From an uncultured Tateyamaria sp. (GTDB lineage: Bacteria > Pseudomonadota > Alphaproteobacteria > Rhodobacterales > Rhodobacteraceae): 64,000 nucleotides of DNA. The first letter of the stretch is position 1. The number at the start of each line of letters is the position of its first letter. Made by a program: the position numbers and the translations under genes. The stretch is from positions 1 to 64,000 of the forward strand of contig CAJQRC010000012.1 of the NCBI GenBank assembly GCA_905480645.1, given 5' to 3'. Under the pieces are notes generated by a model. It had not been told where the DNA came from. It saw only the letters and a program-made list of their open reading frames with translations, and ran no database searches. Of the stretch, positions 18,970 through 27,110 are shown piece after piece.

Positions 18970-20060
18970 CCATTGAGCTTAAAAATCTTACTAAAAGATT
19001 TGGTGATCTTACTGCCGTAGATACGGTAAACTTTGATGTTGGTGATGGAGAAGTATTGTGTCTTTTAGGACCATCTGGCTGTGGAAAAACTACGACCCTA
19101 CGAATGATTGCAGGTCTTGAATATGCAACTGAGGGAGATGTTTTTCTAAATAGCAAGCGAGTAAACGAATTAGCGCCACGAGATCGGAATGTTGCAATGT
19201 CATTTCAATTTTATGCGCTGTACCCCAGCCTTACTGTCGCAGAGAATTTAGCATTTCCACTTTATGCTGAAGGTCTTTCGAGCTCCGAAATTGAAGCGCG
19301 AGTTCAAAAAATTTCTGATACACTCCAATTAGGTGGTATCCTTAAGCGTACACCCGGCCAGTTGGCAGAGGGTGAAAAACAGCGAGTTGCGGTAGGACGC
19401 TCAATTATTCGAGACCCTACGTGTTTCCTTTTTGACGAGCCATTATCACGCCTTGATGTGCAATTACGGGAAGAAATGCGCGGTGAGATAAAAGAAGTTT
19501 TGCAAGACCTAAGCCGACCAACGGTTATTGTTACCCATGACCAGCTTGAAGCCCTTACAATGGCAGATAGGATTGCGGTAATGCGTGATGGCCGGGTCGA
19601 ACAGGTTGATACACCGCATAATGTTTTTCAAAAGCCAACTAATCTTTTTGTAGCAGGTTTTATCGGTACACCACAGATGAACCTTGTTCCGGCAACACTG
19701 TCAGAGTTAAAGGGTGCTGGAAAAGCTGAGTTTGCTGTTAAGGGTGGACAAAGCATGACTATAGAAGTTGACCCGCGGATCCAAGAGTTATCTGTTGGCA
19801 CAAACGTCACGTTGGGTGTAAGGCCTCGCAATCTTGAAATAAGTCAAGAGAAGTCTCAAGATGGCTTGTCCACTACAATTGATATGGTAGAGCCTATGGG
19901 GGCTGAAACGCTTATTCACTTAAATGATGGTCATCAAGACTTGCGGCTCGTTACTGATTGGCGAGTATCTTTAAGTGAAGGACAGCAGGTAAACACCAGC
20001 TTCCCGCCTGGCGTTACGCACGTATTTACAGATGATGAAAAAGTTTTGAGGACATCATGA
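18966..20060 (+). CDS. sugar ABC importer ATPase 2 (MalK/GlpT-like) with degenerate signature
   Basis: The 364-residue ATPase has intact Walker A GPSGCGKTT (35-43), Walker B FLFDEP (Asp157) and H-loop VTHDQ (His191), but the signature that should read LSGGQ reads LAEGE (133-137). A TOBE-like domain follows. It overlaps the MalG-like gene by 4 bases and the next small gene by 4 bases. In a heterodimer with ATPase 1, its signature faces the ATP site of ATPase 1, which itself has Pro in place of the switch His, so one composite site is doubly altered and the other is consensus. Confidence 0.9.
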   Translation: MTIELKNLTKRFGDLTAVDTVNFDVGDGEVLCLLGPSGCGKTTTLRMIAGLEYATEGDVFLNSKRVNELAPRDRNVAMSFQFYALYPSLTVAENLAFPLYAEGLSSSEIEARVQKISDTLQLGGILKRTPGQLAEGEKQRVAVGRSIIRDPTCFLFDEPLSRLDVQLREEMRGEIKEVLQDLSRPTVIVTHDQLEALTMADRIAVMRDGRVEQVDTPHNVFQKPTNLFVAGFIGTPQMNLVPATLSELKGAGKAEFAVKGGQSMTIEVDPRIQELSVGTNVTLGVRPRNLEISQEKSQDGLSTTIDMVEPMGAETLIHLNDGHQDLRLVTDWRVSLSEGQQVNTSFPPGVTHVFTDDEKVLRTS

Positions 20061-20344
20061 CAGCATTTCAGGCAAAATTAGTTGAGCGATTTATAATTAG
20101 TCTCTGCGTTCTTTCTATTTTGGCAATATTTCAGCCGTTCTCACTCACGCTTTTCTCTATTGGCTGTGTGACCGTCGTGGTTGGCGCGCTGGCTTTTAAC
20201 CTAGTGCCATTTTGCCGGGAAGGTGTGCCATTCAAGAAATTAGCGAAGACTTTCTTAATTGTCTTTATTGTTCTAGGGGCCGCGGCAGCGTTGGGAGTTG
20301 GCACGGCGTTTTTATATGTAGAATACTTGGAACTCTTGCGATGA
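20057..20344 (+). CDS. small membrane protein of the importer operon (GlpU-like position)
   Basis: The 95-residue protein has two or three hydrophobic segments (about 12-30, 33-50, 65-88) and nothing else recognisable. It overlaps ATPase 2 and the PfkB kinase gene by 4 bases each (ATGA), so it is surely translated with them. The rhizobial glycerol importer operon also has a small membrane protein gene of unknown function (glpU) among its transporter genes; a shared accessory role is inferred, not shown. Confidence 0.8.
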   Translation: MTAFQAKLVERFIISLCVLSILAIFQPFSLTLFSIGCVTVVVGALAFNLVPFCREGVPFKKLAKTFLIVFIVLGAAAALGVGTAFLYVEYLELLR

Positions 20345-21285
20345 CAAAGAGTTTTGATGTTTCAGTGGTTGGCCTTTATATTTTAGATATTTTAGGAAGG
20401 CCTGTATCGGAGATACCATCAGGCGGTAATGTTGAATTTATCGATGAAATTCGCCTGACTGTAGCTGGTACGGCGGGGGGAACTGTTGTTGACTTGGCAA
20501 AGCTCGGTTTGAATTGTCAGGCCATCGGAGCAGTTGGTGAAGACGAAAAAGCTGATTTTGTCCTGAATCATATGACAAAAACTGGCATCGATTGCCGACT
20601 TATGCGGCAAGTGCAGGGGGTGGAAACCTCAGCTACTATTCTCAACGTACGTGCCAATGGTGAACGACCTGCTTTACATTGTAGGGGTGCGTCAGATCAC
20701 TTTGATGTATCTGACGATATCCTAGCTGATGTACTTGATTGCAAATTTTTGCATTTGGGCGGAACGGGGCTCCTTGCAAAATTAGATGGGGAGCCCTCCC
20801 GAAAATTGTTGCAATCAGCAAAAGAAGCGGGTTGCATTACAACATGGGATCTCGTTGGTGCGGGACCTGATACATGGAAGTTTGTTGAACCTCTTTTGTC
20901 ATTTATTGATTACTTTGTTCCCTCTATCGAAGAGGCTGAGATCCTTTCTGGTGTTGCCGGTGTGGAGGAGAATGTAAAGTTCTTTCAAGATCGTGGTGTG
21001 GAATGTTGTGTTTTGACCATGGGCGCTGAAGGTTCGATGATCGCGCATGGCGCTAGTCGTGTGCATATTCCTGTTTATGATATTGAGGTTGTTGATACGA
21101 CTGGATGCGGAGACGCATACACTGCGGGTCTCATCGCAGGCCTAGCTGATGGTCGTTCTTTGTTAGAGTGTGGTCACCTGGCTACTGCATCTGCGTCTTT
21201 GGTAGCTTCTGGTTTGGGATCTAATGCTGGTATAATTAACCGAGAGCAAACTGAGGCTGCAATGGTTGCTTGGCGTGCAACATAA
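20341..21285 (+). CDS. PfkB family carbohydrate kinase
   Basis: The 314-residue kinase starts at ATG 20341, overlapping the small membrane gene (ATGA); a longer upstream reading frame is not needed. The N-terminal GGN region and TAGGTVVDLAKLG match the sugar-binding half, and DTTGCGDAYTAGLIAG carries the catalytic Asp and anion hole of the ribokinase/PfkB family. It would phosphorylate a sugar, sugar acid or polyol after import. It is the last gene of the transporter operon, so its substrate is probably the imported compound or its first product. Confidence 0.9.
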   Translation: MTKSFDVSVVGLYILDILGRPVSEIPSGGNVEFIDEIRLTVAGTAGGTVVDLAKLGLNCQAIGAVGEDEKADFVLNHMTKTGIDCRLMRQVQGVETSATILNVRANGERPALHCRGASDHFDVSDDILADVLDCKFLHLGGTGLLAKLDGEPSRKLLQSAKEAGCITTWDLVGAGPDTWKFVEPLLSFIDYFVPSIEEAEILSGVAGVEENVKFFQDRGVECCVLTMGAEGSMIAHGASRVHIPVYDIEVVDTTGCGDAYTAGLIAGLADGRSLLECGHLATASASLVASGLGSNAGIINREQTEAAMVAWRAT

Positions 21286-21413
21286 ATTTTAATTAAGAAT
21301 TTTGAGATCAGTTTACTCAAATATTATTAACGACTTGTAGACAATTTTACTAATCGTCGTTTCACTTTTACACTTATAATATCACGTTAGTGCAAACAGA
21401 TGCTAAATGGTTT

Positions 21414-21971
21414 TCAGAAAAGCCTGATTTCATTAACAGTTATGTCAGCTTGGTAGTCGCTACCATAAGCAAAAATTCCAATACTTATTATTTCACTGGG
21501 TTTTATCTTATCTTTTAGATGAGCATGTGACCGTTCGAAATTATCCAGAGAAATTGCTACTGTTTGCCAATCTGACCCTGTATCAAATCTTGCCTTGTAG
21601 TAATACCAGGGCCTGTTCATTTCTGCTGTTCTTATAAAGACGTAGTAGGGCTCTCCGTTACCTTTTACGTCAAGCTCCAAACCTGTCGTGTTTATCGGCA
21701 AACCTGAAGGCAATAGTCTGCGTACTTGAATGAATCCTCCATTATTTTTGGTACTGACCTCGCCGGTTAGCCGAACCACATCTTTATCTTCAAGACGTTC
21801 GAAAACTGCTTGGCCGTCGGATATTCCGCCCATTACGCCATCTGCTATGTAAGACCATCTTTGATCAGCCTCGTTAGAAAAATTTTCGAATACCGTCTGT
21901 TCAGCAGTAGCTATCCCAGCTAACTGGATGAAAAAGAGGGTAGTAAGTAAGGTTTTTTTTAAAAATCTCAT
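21414..21971 (-). CDS. secreted CIA30-domain protein
   Basis: The 185-residue protein has a signal peptide (about 1-23, ending ATA) and then a CIA30 (complex I intermediate-associated protein 30) galactose-binding-like fold, with the family landmarks RWSYIADGVMGGISDG and GLELDVKGNGEPYYVFIRT. Bacterial members are mostly uncharacterised; being exported and lying in a sugar island, it may bind carbohydrate outside the cytoplasm. It is alone on the minus strand and is followed by no obvious partner. Confidence 0.75.
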   Translation of the reverse strand: MRFLKKTLLTTLFFIQLAGIATAEQTVFENFSNEADQRWSYIADGVMGGISDGQAVFERLEDKDVVRLTGEVSTKNNGGFIQVRRLLPSGLPINTTGLELDVKGNGEPYYVFIRTAEMNRPWYYYKARFDTGSDWQTVAISLDNFERSHAHLKDKIKPSEIISIGIFAYGSDYQADITVNEIRLF

Positions 21972-22006
21972 GATTGCCGCCTTTAGTTATTAAAAATAGT
22001 TAGGGC

Positions 22007-22047
22007 TAAAAATAAGCCCGTCCAGCATGCAGCGGAACGGACTTATT
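22007..22047 (-). terminator. rho-independent terminator of the minus-strand dehydrogenase operon
   Basis: On the minus strand, AATAAGTCCGTTCC and GGACGGGCTTATT form a long stem with one mismatch and one bulge, followed by TTTTTAG. It lies 25 bases after the stop of the 22072-23208 gene. Confidence 0.7.
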
Positions 22048-22071
22048 ATGCTAGTCAAAGAAACTAAAATA

Positions 22072-23208
22072 TTAGTTTGCAATCTCCCACTGTCCTGTCT
22101 CCGCTGATCTCAATACAGCGTCGGTGACTTTGTCAGTTTCGAGTGCATCTTTAAATGTTGGCGCTGCGGCTTCACTGTTTAATCCCATAATGAAATCTGC
22201 TGCCTGATGAGTGAAGCTTTCGTCATAACCGATTGAAAGACCCGGTACCCACCATTTGTCCATGTAAGGATGCTCACCGTCAGTAATGTGCACCGATCGC
22301 CATCCTCTTGTGAGTCCCTCGTCGCGATGATCAAAATACTCTAGCCTGTGTAGGTCATGAAGGTCCCAAAAAAGCGAGCCATGCTCGCCATTGATTTCGA
22401 AAGTATAGAGTGCTTTGTGCCCGCGGGCATACCGCGTGGATTCGAACGTGGCCAAAGAGCCGTTTGAGAAACGTCCCATAAATGCGCAAGCATCATCAAT
22501 ACCAACCGGCTCAATTTTTCCAGTTAAAGTGTGTTCGCGTGTTTTGATAAAGGTTTCTGTCATGGCCGTAACTTTATCGATACTTCCATTAAGCCACATT
22601 GCTGTATCAATACAGTGAGCGAGCAAATCGCCGGTTACACCACTACCCGCTACTGATTTGTCCAGTCTCCATAGACCTTCTCCTCCTTGAGGCAGATCTT
22701 CTGAAATTGTCCAATCTTGTAGGAATTTTGCTCTGTAATGAAAAATACGTCCAAGTTGTCCCTCATCAATCATATGTTTAGCAAGAGTTACCGCCGGAAT
22801 TCGCCTGTAATTATACCACACCATATTGGGAACTTTGGCTTTCTCGACGGCATCAACCATTTTTTGGCTTTCCACCGCCGTTCTACCCAGAGGTTTCTCA
22901 CACATTATCATTTTACCTGCTTCTGCAGCAGCTATAGCGATATCCATATGCATGTTGTTAGGTGCCGCTATGTCAATTAAGTCAATATCGTCACGCGCGA
23001 TCAACTTACGCCAGTCTGTTTCGGTCGATTGATATCCCCAGTTTTCTGCAAATGCTTTGGCGCGATCCGCATTACGTGCACAGATGGCTGTCAATTCTGG
23101 TTGATAAGGTAAGTCAAAAAACCGTGGCGCAGTCAGGAACGCATTAGAATGTGTCCGTCCCATAAACCCATAACCAACCATGCCAATTCTAAGTTTTTGT
23201 TTTGTCAT
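22072..23208 (-). CDS. Gfo/Idh/MocA family NAD(P)-dependent oxidoreductase 1
   Basis: The 378-residue protein has an N-terminal Rossmann loop ([16 protein letters not shown]), the family CEKPLGRT motif and the catalytic-site segment [14 protein letters not shown] with Asp and His. Members oxidise sugars, inositols or sugar acids with NAD(P). It is downstream of the TIM-barrel gene at 23219-24262 with a 10-base gap, so the pair probably performs consecutive steps. A terminator follows. It is one of two family members in the island; the other is at 30013-31170, similarly paired with a TIM barrel. Confidence 0.9.
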   Translation of the reverse strand: MTKQKLRIGMVGYGFMGRTHSNAFLTAPRFFDLPYQPELTAICARNADRAKAFAENWGYQSTETDWRKLIARDDIDLIDIAAPNNMHMDIAIAAAEAGKMIMCEKPLGRTAVESQKMVDAVEKAKVPNMVWYNYRRIPAVTLAKHMIDEGQLGRIFHYRAKFLQDWTISEDLPQGGEGLWRLDKSVAGSGVTGDLLAHCIDTAMWLNGSIDKVTAMTETFIKTREHTLTGKIEPVGIDDACAFMGRFSNGSLATFESTRYARGHKALYTFEINGEHGSLFWDLHDLHRLEYFDHRDEGLTRGWRSVHITDGEHPYMDKWWVPGLSIGYDESFTHQAADFIMGLNSEAAAPTFKDALETDKVTDAVLRSAETGQWEIAN

Positions 23209-23218
23209 TTTAGCCTCT

Positions 23219-24262
23219 TTACTCTTGCCAGCCGTGGGCGTCGCGAACTTTAATCATGGTCGCAAGGATATCATTCCAAGTTTGTTGCTTTTCGAGTACC
23301 GCATTGGGAAACATGCACCCATCCCAGCATATATGCTGAATTGCTTTTGTCGGTGTTCCGTCCGCATTATTCAGCCAAAGGCCAGCATGTTTCACCACAT
23401 CAAGTTTACCATCTGGGTCTGTAGCCAAGCAGTGTCGCCCTGTTTTATCGTGACTGCCGCTACCGTGAACCGTCCCGTCATTTTGGGCAACGTGAAAATC
23501 AATTGTCCACGGACGCAAAGCATCTGTAATAGTTTTAAGTGCCTCATCGAGCTTGGTTGGATCTTTCCAGTCGTGGTTTTCTGGTAAAAGCCGATGTTCA
23601 GGTGCGTTATATCCCAATGCATAGAGCATCGTATGCGCTAGATCTGCCTGAAAACCAAATATATCTGGACGACCAACCGACTCCAATAGCTCAACCATAT
23701 GCTTCCAGCTGTGCATGCCCCCCCAACAAATTTCACCCTCAGCCGCAAGCCGTTCGCCGTGATCCTCAGCTATAGTACAAGCTTGTTGCATTGTTTCTGC
23801 TATTTTTGCAGTATTACTCGCGGGGTTTTTTGCCCAACTCGCTACGTCTGTTGCTGTATCGACCCGTATTACTCCACTATCTCTGACACCAAGTTCGCGA
23901 AGGCGTCCCATAATCCGGCAAGCCTGTTTCACAGCTTCTAAAAAAGCTGTACGTCCATCACCCTCATCCATAGCAGAGCCACCACCAACTGGAGGCCATA
24001 CGGGCGCTACTGCTGAACCAATTTTCAGTCCCCGCTCGCCCACATTTTGTGCTAAGGCTTTTATACCATCGTCATCTGTATCAATTGACGTATGAGGGTC
24101 TGCCAGAAATAGATCAACGCCGTCAAACTTCACTCCATTGACTTCAGCCTTTGCTGTCATTTCCAGCATTTTATCTAGACTGATTGGCGGCTCTTCTTCA
24201 CCTTTACCAACCAGACCGGGCCACATTGCATTGTGAAGCTTGGGATATGTGTTGTTTTTCAT
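23219..24262 (-). CDS. xylose-isomerase-like TIM-barrel protein 1
   Basis: The 347-residue protein belongs to the xylose isomerase/AP endonuclease 2 TIM-barrel group. Likely metal ligands are the acidic residue in [10 protein letters not shown], the Asp in FQADLAHTM and the His in [13 protein letters not shown] 24262 is chosen because GGGAGA precedes it; an upstream in-frame codon would add an unlikely 18-residue leader. It probably isomerises or epimerises a sugar intermediate. First gene of a minus-strand operon with a Gfo/Idh/MocA enzyme; divergent from a second TIM barrel across a palindromic operator. Confidence 0.8.
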   Translation of the reverse strand: MKNNTYPKLHNAMWPGLVGKGEEEPPISLDKMLEMTAKAEVNGVKFDGVDLFLADPHTSIDTDDDGIKALAQNVGERGLKIGSAVAPVWPPVGGGSAMDEGDGRTAFLEAVKQACRIMGRLRELGVRDSGVIRVDTATDVASWAKNPASNTAKIAETMQQACTIAEDHGERLAAEGEICWGGMHSWKHMVELLESVGRPDIFGFQADLAHTMLYALGYNAPEHRLLPENHDWKDPTKLDEALKTITDALRPWTIDFHVAQNDGTVHGSGSHDKTGRHCLATDPDGKLDVVKHAGLWLNNADGTPTKAIQHICWDGCMFPNAVLEKQQTWNDILATMIKVRDAHGWQE

Positions 24263-24332
24263 AGTTTTCTCCCAAAAAATATCCTTGTAGTTGCATGTTG
24301 CCACAAGTTGAAGCAAATGTATTCCTTTTTTT

Positions 24333-24346
24333 GATGTGCGTACATC
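24333..24346. promoter_or_regulatory. LacI-type operator palindrome in divergent promoter
   Basis: GATGTGCGTACATC has 5-bp perfect arms about a central CG, the architecture of LacI-family operators. It is placed in the middle of the 156-base gap between divergent genes. Related sites are 26868-26881 and 13316-13329. Confidence 0.6.
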
Positions 24347-24418
24347 ACAATTGGCTTTGGTTATTCTTCATTTAGCAGTATGAATGAAAAACTGGTATAT
24401 GATTTGGGGGTATATATT

Positions 24419-25267
24419 ATGAAAATCGGATTTTGTATGTTGCTTTGGACAACAGCGTTGGAGGCAAAACACAAAGCACTTTTGGCTGATATAAAGGCAA
24501 CCGGTTATGATGGGGTAGAGGTCCCTATTTTCAGTGGTACCCCAGATGATTATAGGACCATTGGGATTATGTTGGATGAATTGGGCTTGGACCGGACAGG
24601 TATTTCGGTTGTGCCAACAATCGACATAAACCCGCTGAGTGAAGATAAGTCTGTCCGTCAGGCCGCCATTGAATATCTAAAATGGTGCGTTGATTGCACA
24701 GCAGCTGTAGGCGCGGACACCATAGGTGGACCTTTACATCAAACTTTGGGGTATTTTTCCGGCTCTGGCACAACAGATGCAGAGTTTGATAGAGCACGAG
24801 AGGTGCATGTAAAAGTTGGTGATCATGCGCAGGAAAATGGTATTGTGATAGCATTGGAAGCTGTTAACCGGTTTGAGACTTACTTCGCTAACACCATGGA
24901 TGACCTATGCTCTTACTCCAGATCATTGGATCATCCATCTATAAAAACCATGTATGACACTTTCCATGCAAACATTGAGGAAAAAGACCCTGTGGATGCC
25001 TTTATACGGAATTCTAAAGATGTCGTCCATGTACACATATCTGAAAATGACCGGGGAGTACCGGGCCGTGGGCATGTGCCTTGGGCAGACACATTTAAAG
25101 CTATAAAGTCATCTGGTTACGACCGTTGGCTTACAATAGAAGCTTTTGGACGTGGCTTGCCGGAATTGGCGGCAGCAACTCGCGTGTGGCGCGACTTTGC
25201 TGAAAGCCCAGAGGCTTATTATCGCGATGGTTACAATTGTATAAGAAATGGATGGGACGCAGCATGA
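24419..25267 (+). CDS. TIM-barrel sugar epimerase/isomerase 2 (tagatose-3-epimerase-like)
   Basis: The 282-residue protein starts MKIGFCMLLWTTAL, as in D-tagatose/D-psicose 3-epimerase-like proteins. Metal-site residues are visible in ALEAVNRFETY (Glu), MYDTFHANIEE (Asp, His), VHVHISENDRG (His) and TIEAFG (Glu). ATG 24419 is preferred to an upstream ATG at 24380 because GGGGG precedes it and the family begins there. It overlaps the following SDR gene by 4 bases (ATGA). Likely acts on a free keto sugar or a short ketose phosphate in the pathway. Confidence 0.88.
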   Translation: MKIGFCMLLWTTALEAKHKALLADIKATGYDGVEVPIFSGTPDDYRTIGIMLDELGLDRTGISVVPTIDINPLSEDKSVRQAAIEYLKWCVDCTAAVGADTIGGPLHQTLGYFSGSGTTDAEFDRAREVHVKVGDHAQENGIVIALEAVNRFETYFANTMDDLCSYSRSLDHPSIKTMYDTFHANIEEKDPVDAFIRNSKDVVHVHISENDRGVPGRGHVPWADTFKAIKSSGYDRWLTIEAFGRGLPELAAATRVWRDFAESPEAYYRDGYNCIRNGWDAA

Positions 25268-26004
25268 TAGATTTCTCAGGGCAAGTGGCAATTGTTACAG
25301 GTGGAGCGCAAGGTATCGGTCGTGCCGTTTGTGAAGTGCTTTCTAAAGGCGGGGCACGTATTGTTATTTGGGATAACGACAAAACACTTGGGCAACAAAC
25401 CGCTTTAGAAGTTGGAAATAAAAGCTTGGCCTATGCTGTTGATATAGCAGATTGGGAAAGCGTAAAGACCGCGCGCGATGCAACACTTGAAGCGTCAGGA
25501 CGGATTGATATTTTGGTAAATTCCGCTGGAGTGGCAGGTGTGAATGCTACAGTTGAAGATTATCCGGTAGATGAATTTGCAAAAATTGTTGATATTAACT
25601 TACTTGGTACATTTCATGTCAATAAGTCTGTTGTGCCGACAATGCGCGCAGCTAATTATGGACGTATAGTCAATATCGCGTCAATTGCAGGCAAGGAAGG
25701 TAACCCTAATGCTTCCGCCTATTCAGCTTCAAAAGCTGGTGTTATCGGGCTGACTAAGTCCCTAGGGAAAGAACTTTCAGATATGGATATTGCAGTGAAT
25801 TGTGTGACTCCCGCTGCTGCCCGTACGCGAATTTTTGACCAAATGAGCCAAGAACACATCGATTACATGCTATCAAAAATTCCCAGAAACCGTTTTCTTG
25901 AAGTCAAAGAGGCGGCATCAATGATTTCGTGGTTGGTTTCGCGGGATAATAGCTTTACCACATCAGGCGTGTTTGATTTATCCGGTGGTAGAGCAACCTA
26001 TTGA
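25264..26004 (+). CDS. short-chain dehydrogenase/reductase
   Basis: The 246-residue protein has the SDR cofactor motif TGGAQGIG (12-19), NSAG near residue 88, and the catalytic YSASK with a preceding Ser (NIASIAG). Start ATG 25264 overlaps the stop of the epimerase gene. Asp in the WDNDKT segment after the second strand suggests NAD rather than NADP. It probably oxidises a polyol or sugar, or reduces the epimerised ketose. Classical SDR length, no anomalies. Confidence 0.92.
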   Translation: MIDFSGQVAIVTGGAQGIGRAVCEVLSKGGARIVIWDNDKTLGQQTALEVGNKSLAYAVDIADWESVKTARDATLEASGRIDILVNSAGVAGVNATVEDYPVDEFAKIVDINLLGTFHVNKSVVPTMRAANYGRIVNIASIAGKEGNPNASAYSASKAGVIGLTKSLGKELSDMDIAVNCVTPAAARTRIFDQMSQEHIDYMLSKIPRNRFLEVKEAASMISWLVSRDNSFTTSGVFDLSGGRATY

Positions 26005-26107
26005 TTTTTCGTACTACTGAAAAGAGATGTTTATTTATTCTTTAAAATATTTTAATTTAATTTAACCTGAATTTAATTAAAAATTATATCTAAGCTGAGG
26101 TCGTACT

Positions 26108-26794
26108 GTGTCAGATAAAAATGCTGTAATACAAACCTGTTTAGATATGAATGAGACTGGCTTGAATATTGGAAAGTCTGGCAATGTATCATTCCGGAAT
26201 AATGGTGGTTTTTTAATTTCTGGCTCTGGTATTTGCTATGCTGACATGACGCCTGGCGATATTGTACAAATGGATCTTGATGGCGGATATTTTGGTGATG
26301 TTTTACCATCATCAGAATGGCGTATGCACCTTGATTTATATTCAAAGAGACCTGAAGCTCAGGCTGTTGTTCATGTTCATTCCCCGTATGCAACTGCGGT
26401 ATCATGTCTTCGAAAGGACGTTCCAGCATTCCATTACATGATTGGCTTAACTGGTGGGGCAAGTTTGCGGTGTGCGAAGTATGCCAGTTTTGGAACTGCT
26501 GAGCTATCAATTGAAATGCTGAAAGCAATGGAAGGCCGCAATGCTTGTCTGCTGGCAAATCATGGAATGATTTGTTTTGCTACTTCATTGGACGCTGCCC
26601 TTGCACTTGGTGTCGAGATTGAAATGCTTTGCAAACAATACGTCTTGGCCTGCCAGCTTGGTAAGCCGATTAATCTCGATGATAATGAGATGAGTAATAT
26701 TCTTGAGCGATTCAAAACATACGGAAAAAACTCTTCAGAGCTAGAAGGCTATGAAAGTCCTGCATTTCTACCTCCCGTCAGGCGAGATTTATAG
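26108..26794 (+). CDS. class II aldolase (fuculose-1-phosphate aldolase-like)
   Basis: The 228-residue protein has the full active-site set of FucA-type aldolases: Glu70 in SSEWRMH, His89 and His91 in VVHVHSPY, and His152 in LANHGM, each three residues before its FucA counterpart, plus the phosphate-binding GNVSFR and SGSGICYADM loops. The start is GTG with GAGG seven bases upstream. Such enzymes cleave ketose 1-phosphates to dihydroxyacetone phosphate and an aldehyde, or act as epimerases or decarboxylases. Here it is the likely cleavage step after a DAK or PfkB kinase. Confidence 0.9.
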   Translation: MSDKNAVIQTCLDMNETGLNIGKSGNVSFRNNGGFLISGSGICYADMTPGDIVQMDLDGGYFGDVLPSSEWRMHLDLYSKRPEAQAVVHVHSPYATAVSCLRKDVPAFHYMIGLTGGASLRCAKYASFGTAELSIEMLKAMEGRNACLLANHGMICFATSLDAALALGVEIEMLCKQYVLACQLGKPINLDDNEMSNILERFKTYGKNSSELEGYESPAFLPPVRRDL

Positions 26795-27110
26795 GTAGAT
26801 AAATAGATAGTTTGGATCACTTATCTCTCAGTCTAATGGTGCTCAGGGAAGTTTGATTAGTTATTTTGAGGTGCGAACCTCAAATTGAGATTGACATGTT
26901 GCACTCACGTCATTTAGCTTTTTCGTACCGCATTTAGGTGCTACTTCGTTGTCCCTAAATCAAGATTGGCTGTAGTGATGTTCTTAAGGGAAAATATTCT
27001 GAAACTGCCGTAAATTAATGCCTTTTTGAATGGGAAAATTGGCCATTGTGGGGGCAGATATTTTTTCCCTGATGGCGAAGAAATAGTGACCTAGGAAGGA
27101 TAGACACTGT
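26795..27110 (+). other. 316-bp leader before the second DAK gene
   Basis: No gene seen. It contains the palindrome described at 26865-26884 and otherwise AT-rich sequence. AGGAAGGA lies before ATG 27111. Confidence 0.5.
26865..26884. promoter_or_regulatory. LacI-type operator palindrome upstream of the second DAK gene
   Basis: TTTGAGGTGCGAACCTCAAA is a palindrome with 8-bp perfect arms. Its core GAGGTGCGAACCTC (26868-26881) has the pattern of GATGTGCGTACATC at 24333, and the differences at core positions 3 and 12 are complementary, as expected for a symmetric protein site. As RNA it could also form a GCGA tetraloop hairpin. Confidence 0.6.
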
